Source: Coenobita brevimanus (Eukaryota > Arthropoda > Malacostraca > Decapoda > Coenobitidae). Taken from it: a stretch of DNA of 64,000 nt. Where the stretch lies: the NCBI GenBank assembly GCA_032717465.1, contig CM064748.1, positions 8,823,392-8,887,391 on the forward strand, written 5' to 3'. Within the stretch, counting starts at the first letter, position 1. Every line of letters starts with the position of its first letter. The notes under the pieces were generated by a model. It was not told the DNA's origin and ran no database searches. It saw only the letters and a list, made by a program, of their open reading frames with translations. The translations under genes were made by a program, and so were the position numbers. Positions 21,991-34,868 of the stretch are shown here, one piece after another.

Positions 21991-22318
21991 TCTATTGACC
22001 TACCTAGTGTTGTATGGGGACTGTAGTATTTTGTTACTGATTTCCTGAAGCCATATCTGATAAAGGAAAGGGTTGGATGATGATGGTAGTTTTAATGTAG
22101 TGTATTATGCTTTTTGTAATTTTGTATTTGCCTGTGGACTGGGCTGGCTGTAAGGGGTGATGAGGAGGCCAGGGTTAATTAAACAAACTTTATTGAAGGT
22201 TATTTAAAGTTTGATATTATCGTCATCATCATCATCATCCAGATCTGTTTTCCCCCCTAAAGATGCAGAATAGGCAGATTTCATAGAGCCAGAAAAACCC
22301 AAGTGCATCTTTTAATAC
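21991..22318. repeat. S-like spacer, U1
   Basis: About 330 bases without coding. 22130-22290 is a diverged copy of the start of block S (GCCTGTGGACTGGGCTGGC, AACTTTATTGAA, a TCATCA run, CAGATCTGTTTTCCC). The rest is unrecognised. The same spacer is at about 35721-36051 in U2. Confidence 0.7.
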
Positions 22319-24925
22319 CTATCTATCTATCTATTGCCAGAGTCTTTAATCCCGTAAGGGGTGGCCACAAACAAATCGCCTCCATGTCCCCCTGTCCCCT
22401 GCCATTTCATTGCCCTGCTTCTAGCACACCCCCCCCTCTCATATACCTCTCCACTCCATCCATCCATTTCATCCTTGGCATACCCTCCACTTCACTCACA
22501 TACACTCCTCATCAGTCTCCATCCTGTCTACATGGCCCAACTACCTCAATGTATCTCTCCCAATGCTTCCTGTCACATCCACATCCACACCACAATGCTC
22601 CTTTACTTCTTTATTTGTCAGTCTCTCCATGTGACTCCACATGCTTCTCTCAAATAACTCATTTCCACTGCTCTCTCTATTGACCTCTGTCCCTCCTACA
22701 AGGTCCAAGCTTCACTTCTATATGTCAGAGTTGGTATCACAATGCTGTCATGTAGTAACATCTTCACTTCCATTCTCATTTCCCTGTTTCTTATCACTGC
22801 TTTGAAGGAACTAGCAACCTTTTTATCCCTGTTGTACACTTCCAAGCACTTCATCCTCTGAACTTCCATTGTTACTCATCACACTACCCAGGTACTAAAA
22901 TGCACTGCTATTTTTCCATTTTTTCCTCATCCAACCTCAGTGCACATTTGCTGACTTCACTTCTCTCAAAGACCATAACTTTATTCACCTTTACATTCTG
23001 TTTCTTACACACACTCCCAAACTCATCCACCAAGCCTTTCAGCTTCCCTTCGTCTTCACTTAACAGCACAGTATCATCTGCAAACAACAATACAGGGAGT
23101 TTCCAAACACTGCCCTGTTTCATTAGGGTTGCTCCAACATCCAGTACCCTACCTTGTATCTCTTTTATAACCTTATCCATATACAGATTGGACAACCATG
23201 GAGACATGACACATCCCTGTTTGAATCCAACCTTCAAATAGAGAAATTCACTCAGTCAGTATCCACAGTCACTACAACCTTAGCACCCTCATACCTGCTC
23301 TTCACGGCATTCAACAACTTCTCATCTACTCCAGATATTCTTAATTCTTTGCATAATCCATGTCTATCCACCCCGTCATATGCTTTCTCCAAATCCATGA
23401 AGATTGCATAGAACTTCTTTCCCTCCTCTAGGAACTTTCCACTAAAGATGTAAGAATGAATATCTGATCTACACAACCCTCTCCCCTCCTAAAACCTCCC
23501 TGTTCTTTTCTAACTAATTGCTACAGTTATTTCCCTAACTCTGTCACTAAGGATCCTACCATATACTTTTCCTATTATTCCAAGACGACAAATGGCCTTA
23601 TGATTACCAGACTCTCTTTTTCCCGTTTTCCTTTGTACAAGGAAATAATTATTGCCCGTCTTATAATCCTCTGGGACTCTACCTTCCTCCCAGGCTAATC
23701 TGCACGTCTTCCACATCCATTCTACTACTATCTCTCCCCCATGCTTCAGCATTTCACCACTCACTCCATGAATTCCTAGGGATTTCCCGATTTTAACTTT
23801 TTTCATTGCTTCCACAACTTCCATCCTACTGATTTCTTCCTGTCTCTCTGTCCCACCCTGTCTAATTCTCTTTACTTCTTTCCAGAACATTTTCTTACAT
23901 TCCCTGTACTTTACACTGAAATTTTTTTCCAAATTCCTCGTCCACTCCCTTCGTACTCTCTCTTACTAATCTTCTGACCTCTCTGTTCCTCTCGACATAT
24001 AACTCTCTCTTCCGTCTCTTAACTTCTTCCGCGTCCTTGTTTCTCATCCCTTTACTACATGCTTTCTTCTTTCGTGGCACAGCCTGTCTCACGTCTTCCT
24101 TCCACCATACTGTTCCTTGCACCCCCTTTCGTCTTCTCTTCTACCCCACACAGCACGTCACATGCTGCACAGATTTCTTCTGTGAATATCTTGCATGTAT
24201 CTTCCATGTCCCCCATCAGCAGTAATTCATATTTACCCAATTCGTCCTTCTTTTCTCTCTCTTATATATCTGCCTTTTTAATCCTCTTGTAACCTTTCTA
24301 CCCTCCTTGCATGAAGTACTTCCTCCTGTTCTTCCCTTCTATTTTTCCATTTCACTTGGACCTTGATTCTCACCACCACCAAGAGGTGGTCAGAAAGTTC
24401 ACTCCCCCAACCTCAATATGCTCTTGCATCCATTACACATCTACGCATTCTTTCACCCAGACACACATAATCAATCATTGCCTTTCGGTCATTCAGTTCA
24501 CCACCCATCCTTCTCATCACTCGCCACGTATACCTATGGATCATTTTGTTCCTGAAGAGGATATTGACTATGATGAACCCCCTCCCGGCACAATGTCCAC
24601 TAAAGCACTGCCGTTTTCATCGATCTCTGTAGGCACACCTCACTCACCAACTACTCCATCCACAGTCACATTCCGTACTTTACCATTCATATCGGCAGTC
24701 AAAATCACTCATTCCTTTCTTTTCCATGCATGCTTCCACATTTTTCCAGAACTCTTCTCTCACTCTGCTTGCATGATCTTGCGTTGGTGCATATACGCAC
24801 ACAATCGCCCACATTTGTAGTCCAAATTTCAATCTTACCCACACAATCCATGAGCCAACTGATCCATATTCTCTAATATTCTCCTTCCATCTGTTACTCA
24901 CAACAATACACACTCCTCTTGCCGA
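22319..24925 (-). mobile_element. RTE2(-) in unit U1
   Basis: Antisense RTE2 LINE, more decayed than RTE1. The (CTAT)n tail is at 22319-22334. The RT palm lies at 23237-22908 (GFKQGCVMSPWLSN and FADDTVLLSEDE), motif A at 23476-23252 (FMDLEKAYDGVDR), fingers and linker at 24122-23510, and part of the endonuclease at 24913-24550 (IVWVRLKFG, IVCVYAPTQD, MIDYV-like). Many frameshifts are present. The first part of the endonuclease is missing, so it is 5' truncated near 24925. Confidence 0.85.
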
Positions 24926-24929
24926 TTAT

Positions 24930-25442
24930 TTTGTGTCATTGCAGAAAAGTAGAGGGAGGGGGAGGAAAGATTACAAAGTGGAGAGTTGGAATGGAGTACA
25001 AAGGTTCATGAGTAAATGTAGATAAAAGAAAAGTGATGATATCTAGGGCTTGTGGTGGTACAGTCAAAGCAGAAGTGTGGCCATGCGCAATTTGCCACAA
25101 GAGTGTGGGAAGTATCTGTATCTTGTGCAGAGTTTGCGATATGTGGGTGTATAAACGACGTAGTGCTATGATAGGCAATTTCCAAAATAATCCTAATCTT
25201 GTATATGCAGTGTGTTGGGGAAAACAGATAAAGATTAAGTGGCGTGAAATGATTGATCTTGCTTTAGAGTCTCTGAAGTGTGTCAAGGAGATTCATTTTT
25301 TGGGTAACATGTTATGTGGTGGAGGAAGGGCTGGAGCTAACTGTGGAACAACTGGGGGAAGTTCAGGGACTTTTGCCTTTCCTTATATTGTAAGGGCTCT
25401 TCTGTGCTAAGGGATCCATGTATACAGCATATGTTAGAAGTG
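24930..25442 (+). mobile_element. Cys-motif LINE, thumb and Cys segment, U1
   Basis: Sense LINE remnant. 25009-25160 encodes VNVDKRKVMIS (RT thumb entry), then WPCAICHKSVGS-(7)-CRVCDMWVYKR, a CxxC...CxxC-WV segment. 25290-25380 encodes an FLGNML-GGGRA block. Downstream the same element continues, broken by stops, through the right arm to its WFGHV-like end at 25591-25815. The RT core is absent, so it is 5' truncated near 24930. Confidence 0.65.
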
Positions 25443-26677
25443 TAATGTGGTAGAATAGTTAGACTTGGATGGTAAAGGAAGAGGATATTCTTAGGCTGAG
25501 ACATACAGGAGTGATAATTATGATATGGGTGTGTAGTGCATCCTTGAATGATAGGCCTGAGGGTAATAATAATACCATTCCAGGGTTATTATGACAAATG
25601 AAGAGTTGAGCGGAAGAATGGTACTTGAATGTATTGGTGTTGTGATGAGGAGGGGTAGAGTGAGATGGTTTGGCCGTGTTCATAAGGTGGAACATGAGAA
25701 CTGGGTGTGGAAGGTGAAGGATGTGAGCGTCAAGGGTAGGGTTGTGAGAGGCAGAGCAAAAAAGACCTTGGACAGGGTCATACAGTGTGCCCTCAGAGAT
25801 AAGGGGACTGAATAGGCAGGCTGCCAGAAATGGAGCAGTGTGGAGAACTGCATTTATGTGATCAAAGCAGATATATGCAGTTATCTAGGAACTTTAACTG
25901 AGTGAATGAAAGAGTGAAGGGTGGCTGGAAAAACTGTTATCCAGTATACGACATGAACAGGATTTTTCAAATGAATGGGCAAGTAAGTAGATAGCAGGAT
26001 GGTGCGATATGATCTGAAAATTGTGTGCACTAAGGTGGCCCCATTTGAGGGAACGGTTGACCACTTAATAATGTAGTGGAAATACTATAGAATGGAGAAG
26101 AGAGATACAGGAAGAAATACAGACTGTCCGGGGAAGAGGAAATGGGAAGGAATAAAGAATAGGGAGGCATGAGGTGTGGCATAATGTATTAGGTCTAGTG
26201 ATCAGTGTGAAATGGGGAATGATAGAAGTAGCTAAAAAGTTTTCAGCAAAAGTGTGGGAGATGAGGAAGTAGAAAGCATTAGGGAAAATGAGAGAGAGAG
26301 AGAAAAAAATGTATATCCCCAATGCGCCGGTCGACTTGTATAGCCGTCACGATTTTAGGTGCGGAGCAAAGCTGGTCGACTTGTATAGCGTCTTCCCATC
26401 ACCCATTGAACTTTAATTTATCCTTACTCATTGACGGGACCACCTGGAGACGAGGGGATACTTTCATTTGAAAGAGGATGAGTTGGTGAGTCTTATGTAT
26501 CTTTACCTTTTTCTCTGGTTGTTATAGTTTGGCTGATTCAGGAAGGTCCCAAGGATACGAGTAGTCAGATTCAATTTGGCATAGTCATATAATCTACCAC
26601 GTAACTAATGATAAAATATCGGTTGGGTTCTAGGACCCCGTCAACGGCAAGTTTTGAAGCTAAAATATATGATACCA
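25443..26677. repeat. Right arm of U1 (inverted copy of left arm)
   Basis: Reverse complement of about 20735-21985. It starts with GTGGTAGAATAG, carries the sense LINE 3' end (25591-25815: RGRVRWFGRVHKVEHENWVW, VRGRAKKTLDRV), a short GA tract where the left arm has TC repeats, and ends at GATACCA just before RTE1(+). The two arms enclose about 3.45 kb. Confidence 0.8.
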
Positions 26678-26795
26678 CTACCCCCTGGGGGTAGGGGGAT
26701 TTCAAGAATACTCCCCCAGTATCCCTGCTTGTCGTACGAGGCGACTAAAAGGGTTGGTGGTGGGTTACTGCCCCACCCCGTAAAAAGAAGATAGG
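26678..26795 (+). promoter_or_regulatory. RTE1 5' leader, U1 copy
   Basis: Contains a palindromic CCCCCTGGGGG, a G-run, ATACT-CCCCC-AGTAT (26708-26722), GTCG-TACGAGG-CGAC (26731-26745), and a perfect stem GGTGGG-TTACTGC-CCCACC (26759-26777). The last stem differs from the one at 45116-45134 by a compensated pair (T-A against A-T at the third position). Role inferred: RTE promoter or RNA element. Confidence 0.5.
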
Positions 26796-27116
26796 AGGAA
26801 ACAGCTCCTGTGAGAAGAGTGGAGAGTTTGCAAGATAGTGAGAAAATGTCAAGAGTATAAGAGCATATTGGAAGACAGATTGGGAAGGTATGAGCTAGAG
26901 CAGATGGAAGGGGTGGAAGACGTAAGATATTGACGGAAGAGATAGGCGCAGCATGTGAGGTGGTTTGTGGAGTGAGGAGGAGATGCAAGGGTGTGCAAGG
27001 GACAGCTTGGTGGAATGATGAGGTGAAATGAGTTGTGGTACAAAAGAAAAAGGCATATAGTGAATGATTAGCGAGTAGAGGCAGGGGAGAAGAAGAGAGA
27101 GAGGAGAGAGGTATAT

Positions 27117-28457
27117 GTGAGTGGGAGAATTGAGGTGAAGAGACTAGTGAAGGAGAGTAAGAAGAAAGTAGATGAAGAGTTTGGGAGGAATCTGAGTGTG
27201 AAATGGAGGGAGAGTATTAAATTGTTTTGGAAGGAGGTAAAGAAAGTAAGGCAGTGTGAAAGAGGAAATAGTAGAGGAGTGAAAGATAGGAATAATAGAT
27301 TGTTGGTGGAGAAGAGAGAGAAATTGAGGAGATGGAAGGAGCACTTTGAGAATTTGTTGAATGTAGAGAGCGAGTATAGTGAGAGTATAAGTGGTTGGGG
27401 AATGGCTGGGAGAAGAAGAGATGAGAGGAGGGAGGAAGAGATCAGTAGGGGGGAAGTAGTGGAAGCAATGAAGAATATCAAGTTGGGAAAGGCCCCAGGA
27501 ATTGATGGAGTGTGTGGTGAAAAGCTGAGGTATGGGAGCGAGATTGTTGTGGGGTGGTTATGGAAGTTGTGTAGATTGGCTTGGGATGAGGGAAAGGTTC
27601 CGGAAGACTGGAAATCAGGTATAATTGTTCCTTTATACAAAGGAAAAGGGGAGAAAGAAGTATGTGGTAACCATAGTGTTATTTGCCTTCTTAGTGTGAC
27701 TGGTAAAATATATGGTAGAATACTCATTGATAGGGTTAGGTATATGACAGAGGAGCTAGTTGGAGAAGATCGAGGGGAATTTAGGAAGGGAAAAGGGTGT
27801 GTAGATCAGATATTTGTTCTAAGATGTTTAATGGAGAAGTATCTAGAGAAAGGAAGTAAAGTGTATGGTGCCTTCATGGACTTGGAGAAAGCTTATGACA
27901 GAATAGATAGGCAAGGTATGTGGAAGGTATTAAGAATATATGGAGTGGATAGGAAATTGTTGAGTGCTGTGAAGAGTATGTACGAAGTAGCTAGGGCTAC
28001 AGTGCGAGTGGATGGTGAGCTGAGTGAGTTCTTTGATCTGAATGTGGGACTGAAACAGGGTTGTGTGATGTCTGCATGGCTGTTTAATATACACATCGAT
28101 GGGGTTGTGAAGGAATTGCAAGGTTGGGCAGTGGATATGGCAGTGGCTCTAATGAATGAGGGTGAGGTTTGGAAGATTCTAGTGTTACCGTTTGCTGATG
28201 ATACAGTATTGTTGAGTGAAGATGAATTGGAGTTGCAGGGTTTGGTTAATGAATTTGGGAAAGTGTGTGGGAGGAGGAAACTGAAAGTTAAGGGAAACAA
28301 AAGTAAAGTAATGGTGTTTGAGAGGAATGAAGTCACAGAATGTACAGTGAGGTTGGATGGTGAGGATATGGAGAACGTGAATGCATTCAAGTACTTAGAT
28401 AGTGTGATTAGTAAGGATGGAAGTTTAGAGGGTGAAGTGCTTGAAAGGGTACAGTAG
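27117..28457 (+). pseudogene. RTE1 RT, 446-codon open frame, U1
   Basis: The longest reading frame in the window. Residues 1-110 are the basic linker (EVKRLVKESKKKVDEEFGRN). Residues about 115-210 are RT fingers (KNIKLGKAPGIDGVCGEKLRYG, VPLYKGKGEKEVCGNHSVI). Motif A (FMDLEKAYDRID) is near residue 260, motif B (GLKQGCVMSAWLFN) near 315, and motif C (FADDTVLLSEDELE) near 365, followed by the thumb. All palm Asp residues are present. A TAG at the VQ-GRK position truncates the C-terminal domain. With no endonuclease and a truncated end it is not an autonomous element. Confidence 0.9.
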
Positions 28458-28994
28458 GGAAGGAAGGTTGTTGGTTCACTGAAAGCAGTGATGAGAAATA
28501 GGGAGGTGAGCATGGAAGTGAAAAAGCTACTACATAACAGTATTGTGATACCAAGTGTAACATATGCAAATGAAGCTTGGATGTTGTTGGAGAAACGCAG
28601 GTCAAGAGAGAGAGCAGTGGAAATAATTTATTTAAGAGGAGCATTTGGAGTCACATGGACAGACTGACTGAAAAATGAGGAAGTGAAGGAGCACTGTGAT
28701 GTGGATGTGGATGTGATAGTGAGTGTTGGGAGAAACACATTGAGGTGGTTTGGCCATGTGGAGAGGATGGAAAGTGAGAGAGTGACGAGGAGAGTGTATG
28801 CGAGTGAGGTGGAAGGGGAGGAGAGGGAGGGGGAAGCTAAGGATGAAATGGAGGGATGGAATGGAGAAGTATATGAGAGAGGGGTGTGTTAGCTGGTATC
28901 AGGGCAATGAAATTCCGGGGACAAGGTAACGTGGAGGCGATTTGTTTGTGGCCACCCCGAACGGGATTCAGGCATCTGTCAAGAGATAGATAGA

Positions 28995-29962
28995 CCCATT
29001 TCCAGTATTGTACATTTTTTTGCATTGAATTTTTCTTTCCCTCATGTGGCTCCAATCATGATTCCTATCCAGGTTCTCCTGCAACATTTTACAGTCTTGT
29101 TCAACTTGTACTTTCCTCATGATCTTCACATCATCAGCAAAGAGACTTGCATTACTGTCCTTTATTAATGTTCTCATTAGTCAGTCTCACAAGAAGTCTG
29201 TCAACCACTCCGGAAAGTTCCCCTTCAGTCCTGCATGCTCCAATTTCCACATTAGTTGCAATGGGTTACCTTGTCAAAGGCTTTCTCGAGATCTAAATAC
29301 ACACTGTTCACTCAACTACCCCTTTCCTATAGCACGTCTATCACCCTTGAGTAGAAGCTCAACAGGTTGGAAACACACACCTTTCACATCTGAATCCAAA
29401 CTAACTTTCTTCCAAAATCTCCATCTCCTCCAGATATTTTATCCATCTGTCTTTCGTGATTCTCTCGAACAATTTTGCGTCTATGGTGGCCAAGAACACT
29501 GGTTTATGATTCAGAGGTTCTTCTTTGTTTCCTCCCTTACAAACTGGTACAGTAGAGTCTTCATACAGCACAAGATAGGTTATGCAGAACCTCGTACAAA
29601 ATCAAATTAGCGCTGAAACGTGACATATATTTACATGTAAAGTAGGGGTTTAGGTTCAAGGAGCCTCATGTTTTTCATTAAAAATATAGATAGATTATTA
29701 CAAATACGCCTGCCTTAAGACAGCCAAGACAGTGTGTTTAGATACGATCTCACCGATTGGACACATCAGTGCATACTGCTTTCTAACCTGACTGATTAGT
29801 ATTGCCCCCTAATACTCCCCATAAAAATTTGAATCACGAAGGATTGCCACTAAGCCTCTTGAATGTCCTCATTACCAATCAAGGAAAAAACTTTTGACCT
29901 AATCAACTTGTGAACAGTGGCATACCAGCATCAGGCATATTTCACCAGGGGTACTTTTGGCG

Positions 29963-30002
<40 letters not shown>

Positions 30003-31536
30003 CAGTGTGAAACTATTTTTGAAAGCCATTAGTGGTCAGCAGTAAAGGAAACAAAATGCTATGGAGAAGTTGTCATCATCGAGTGATTGCGTATTTCTCA
30101 CTTCTCAGAGACAGTACACGAATGCAGTAATCGTGAATAATAAGCAAGTCAGCAAAGCAGTATTATTCGTATGGCAGCATAATTCACAGGAACTGAACCC
30201 ACGTTATTTTTACCTAACTCTGTATGTAAACACCTAGTGTCTTGACATATCGTAAGATGCGAATTATCTCGACCAAAGATCATCAGTTCATGAGAAACAT
30301 CAGGCACAAAACCCTCTCCCCCCCTTTTTCTTTTTACATGCTGCACTAAAGGTGAAAACCTGAATTTTACTGCTCCTTCATTATTAACTTTTTTTTTTTC
30401 CAACAAAGAGAACTATCCACATCGTAAACACACCTGAGTCATATCTGTCTGATCATTTGCATTTAAGCTGCCACACCACATGCCACTTTGTCCAAGAATT
30501 TTAGTTTCATTTCGAATAAATGCTTTTCTTGTGTTCATAGCACTTTCATGGTGTTTAGGCATAACTAAAGTTACTTTGAAAGTATGTGCTTAGAGTTCTG
30601 AGAGGAAATGAGGAGCAAGGAATAAAACAAATAAACTTCTGATCACAGCGACTGTCTACACAACAGTGAGGCAGGCTGTGGCAGGTGATATGTGACATGG
30701 GTCACGTGGGTTGGATCGGGTCGAGGAAGCCAATCAGTGACCAACAAAAGCATAACACACGAGTTGTATGTTGAAATACAATACCTTAACACACCCATTT
30801 CACACAGTTTCTCTCATGCAATTGAGTGGTTTGGTATTACCGTGGTATTAAGTAATTATGGGAGATATTATATGCCTTTGTTATTGTAAGATCGATGTTT
30901 CGTTTTGTCTTAAATCGCAATTCTGCCATACCACATTGGCCCTCTTCCATTCTCTTGGCACTTCTTCCAGAGAACACACAATTTAACCGTGAATTTTATC
31001 TGCCAGTTGTTCTCTGCATCCCTTCAGTACCCAGTTAGTGATTCTGCCCAGCCCTTACATCTTGAATTTCCAGTAATTTATACACTTCCTTCACTTCCAC
31101 TTTTACATCTTTTATCACAACAATTCTAGTCACTCCCTCCCCCTCCACGAAATCACTTTCTTAAGCGAAAACCTATTTGAAACCCTTGTTCATCATTTCA
31201 ACTTGCATTGCCGCATCTTTATAGACCTTTCCTTCTACTTTCAGTTTGTTGATTCCTTCCTTTTGTTTCAGTTTGCCATTAACAAACATATAATACAACT
31301 TGGGTTCTTGCTTACATTTGTCAAGTATACCTTTTTCAAAGTTCCTTTCTTCCACCCTACATATTCTTGTTTATTCATTTTTAGTTCTTCTATATTCTTC
31401 CTTTGTTCTAATATTACCTCTCTTTCTCCAGTTGCATGCCATGTCCCTCCCTTTTTTTTTTTTTCCTTTCATACACCTTCTGTTAAAGCAATCCTTTTTC
31501 CTGTTTTCTTCCCCCTTACTCATGGCACATATTTTT
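28995..31536 (-). mobile_element. CR1(-) fragment split by a DNA element, U1
   Basis: Same fragment and limits as 15312-17854. The RT end (LFADDVKIM region) is at 28995-29549 and the linker (KLYYMFVNGKLKQKEGINK) at 30931-31536. Small differences include a short deletion near 31055, where the PGVF-like segment is lost. It is bounded by GATA tails of RTE1(+) and RTE1(-). Confidence 0.85.
29550..30928. mobile_element. TA-flanked DNA element in CR1, U1 copy
   Basis: Same insertion site and ends as the U0 copy, with TA at 29548-29549 and 30929-30930. It carries a run of 35 A at 29967-30001, where U0 has a short mixed A/T tract. The minus-strand 85-codon frame at 30406-30149 (KKKVNNEGAVKFRFSPLVQH) is open in all four copies. 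Because the copies are recent duplicates, that is not evidence of selection. Confidence 0.75.
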
Positions 31537-33887
31537 CTATCTATCTATCTATCTATAGCCCGACGCCCTAATCCCGCAAAGGGTGGCCGCAGACAAAAGG
31601 CCTCCAAGTCACTCTGTCACTCACCATTTGACTTCCCTCCCCCCAACTCACCCCCCCCTTCCCTCATATACCTCTCAACTCCATCCCTCCACCTAATCTT
31701 CGGTCTACCCCTCCCTCCACCTCACCTACATACACCCTCTTAGTCAGTCTTTCACTCTCTAATCTCTCCACATGTCCAAACCACCTCAGTGTATTTCTCC
31801 TAATCTTTTCAACCACATCCACATCTACCCCACAACGTTCCTTCACTTCTTCATTCGTCAACCTGTCCCTCCACGTCACTCCACATGCACCTCTCAAGTA
31901 ACTCATTCCACTGCTCTCACTCTTGACTTGTTTCCCTCTTGCAAGGTCCACGCCTCGCTTCCATACGTCAGGGTAGGGATCACAATACCATCATACAGTG
32001 ACTTCTTAACTTCCATACTCACCTCCCTATTTCTCATCACTGCTTTCAGTGTACCAACAACCTTTCTTGCCTGCTGTACCCTTTCACGTACTTCATCCCC
32101 CAAAGGTCCATCCTTACTCATCACACTACCCAAGTACTTGAATGCACTCACATTCTCCATATCCTCCCCATCCAACCTCACTGCACACTCTGTGACTTCA
32201 TTCCTCTCAAACACCATAACTTTACTTTTGTTTACATTAACTTTCAGCTTCCTCCTCCTACACACTGTCCCAAATTCATTCACCAAACCTTGCAACTCCC
32301 ATTCATCTTCACTCAACAATACTGTATCATCAGCAAACAGCAACACCGGAAGCTTCCAAATCTCACCCTCATTCATTAGGGCCAGCCCCACATCCACTGC
32401 CCTACCTTGCACCTCCTTTACAACCCCATCCATATATATATTAAACAGCCATCGAGACATCACACACCCCTGTTTCAGTCCCACATTGAGATCAAAGAAC
32501 TCACTCAGCTCACCATCCACTCTCACCGTAGCCCTAGCTCCCTCGTACATACTCTTCACAGTACTCAACAATTTCCCCTCCACTCCATATATTCTTAATA
32601 CCTTCCACATACCTTGCCTATCTATTCTCTCATAAGCTTTCTCCAAGTCCATGAAGGCAGCATACACTTTCTTTCCCTTCTCTAGATACTTCTCCACTAA
32701 ACATCTTAGAACAAATATCTGATCTACACACCCTTTTCCCTTCCTAAATCCCCCTTGTTCTTCTCCAACTAGCTCCTCTGTCAGATGCCTAACCCTATCA
32801 ATGAGTATTCTACCATATATTTTAGCAGTTTCACTAAGAAGGGAAATACCCCTATGGTTACCACATACTTCTCTCTCCCCTTTTCCTTTGTATAAAGAAA
32901 CAATTATACCTGATTTCCAGTCCTCTGGAACCCTTCCCTCTTCCCAAGCCAATCTACACAACTTCCATATCCACTCCACAATAATCTCACCCCCATACCT
33001 AAGCATTTCACCACACACTTCATCAATTCCTTGGGACTTCCCCAACTTAATCTTCTTCATTGCTTCCACTACTTCCGCCCTACTGATCTCTTCCTCCCTC
33101 CTCTCATCTTTTCTTCTCCCAGCCATTCCCCAACCACTTATACTCACACTGCTCTCATTCTCTACATTCAACTAATCCTCAAAGTGCTCCCTCCATCTCC
33201 TCAGTTTCCACCAACAATCTATTATTTCTCTTTTTCACTCCCCTACTATTTCCCCTTTCACACTGCCTTACTTTCTTTACCTCTTTCCAAAACAGTTTCT
33301 TACTCTCCCTCCATTTCACACTCAGCTTCCTCTTAAACTGTTCATCCACTTTCTTCTTACTCTTCTTCACCAGTCTCTTAACCTCCCTTCTCCTGCTCAC
33401 ATATACCTCTCTCTTCTCTCTCTCATCGTCTCCCGGTCCTCTACTCGCTAACCATTCACTATATGCCTTCTTCTTTTGTTCCACAGCTCGTTTCACCTCA
33501 TCATTCCACCATGCTGTCCCTTGCACACCCTTGCATCTCGTCCTGAATCCACAAACCACCTCACACGCTAAGCCTATCTCTTCCGTGAATATCTTACATA
33601 CGTCTTCCACCCCTTCCATCTGCTCTAGCTCATACCATCCCAATCCTTCTTCCACTATGCTCTTATGCTCTGTCATTTTCTCACTCTCTTGCAATTTCTC
33701 CACTCTTCTCACAGGAGTTGTTTCCTGCTGTCTTCCCCTTCGTCTCCTCAACCACCTTCTTTGCGGCTCTACCTTGGCCATCACTAAGTGATGGTCCGAG
33801 ACTCCATTCCCCCACCCTCTCCACACTCTTGCATACAACAATTGTCTTCTCATTCGCTCATCCACACACACGTAGTGTATCATTGCC
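31537..33887 (-). mobile_element. RTE1(-) in unit U2
   Basis: Antisense RTE1, tail at 31537-31556. The C-terminal block is at 31951-31664. A 422-codon RT frame lies at 33171-31903. The linker and endonuclease end lie at 33910-33179 (HYVCVDERMRR, SDHHLVMAKVEPQ). The 5' truncation point is identical to that of the other RTE1(-) copies. A TAG interrupts the reading between the LNV/ENESS segment and the upstream EGAL segment near 33174. Confidence 0.9.
31903..33171 (-). pseudogene. RTE1 RT, 422-codon open frame, U2
   Basis: RT fingers to thumb and beyond, with FMDLEKAYERID (motif A with D changed to E after the first Asp), GLKQGCVMSRWLFN (motif B), FADDTVLLSEDE (motif C), then DGPLGDEVRERVQQARKVVG and TYGSEAWTL. 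It reads through the position where the U1 copy has a stop. It ends at a TGA in the MSYLRG segment region. Palm metal-binding Asp residues are intact. Confidence 0.88.
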
Positions 33888-34811
33888 TCACAATATGCGA
33901 TAATTGGCATACTTTGCGATATGTGATAGCATGCATGCTATGATGTGGTAACTCTCATAATTTCATAATCTGAAAAATAAATCAGGGATTGGAAAATTGA
34001 CAAGTCAACTGTAACACTAGTACAACTGTAGGATTTAGTGACACGATAACCAGTATTATAATCTGGAAGGTGCTTAACAGTTAAACAAATTCAGTAATGT
34101 TAATTAATCACTCCACATATAAATATATTAATTCCACAGTAATTACCAATTTTTGTGAAGAAATGCCTTTGTTTATGAGTGAGATAATTTTGATAAAAAA
34201 GTGATAATTTTAATGTGCCGGGTACAATAATATGGGTTTGGGAATTTGGTGACACTGCTCAGCAGGAGACTGCTAGCTTCCCTCTTCCAACACAACATTA
34301 CCACCTGTAGATGAGTGTTATGCATCTTTTATATGTTTAATTATTGTGCAGTCATGTTATTTGCATACTATTTGCATTTTCAGGTTGCTTTCTCTACAGT
34401 TCAGTAATATAGATATGTTTGTTGCATTTGGTATCGTAAATTTTAGCTTCAAAACTTGCCTTTAACGGGGTCCTTGAACCCTTCCGATATTTTACCATTA
34501 GTTACGTGTTTTGTTATACGAGAATTCATTATACGATTTTTCCATATTGAACCTGACTGCTTGTCTCCTTGGGACCTCCCTGTATCAGGCAAACTATAAC
34601 AACTAGAGAAAAAGGTAAAGATACATAAGACTCATCAACTCTTCCTCTTTCAAATGAAAGTATCCCCTTGTCTCAAGGTGGTCCCGTCAATGAGTAAGGA
34701 TAAGTTAAAGTTCAGTGGGTGATGGGAAGACGCTATACAAGTCAACCAGCTTTGCTCCGCACTTAAAATCGTTACGGCTATACATGTCGACCGGCGCATT
34801 GGGGATATACA

Positions 34812-34868
<57 letters not shown>

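Larger units (their letters stand above)
26678..28994 (+). mobile_element. RTE1(+) in U1, endonuclease deleted
   Basis: Sense RTE1 with leader (26678-26795), no endonuclease, and then a long RT frame (27117-28457). The C-terminal block is split by a TAG at 28455-28457 and another stop near 28665 (a TGA in the TWTD segment). 28683-28892 carries TLRWFGHVERMES. The GATA tail is at 28983-28994. It has the same endonuclease deletion and the same internal TAG as the U0 and U2 copies. Confidence 0.9.
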
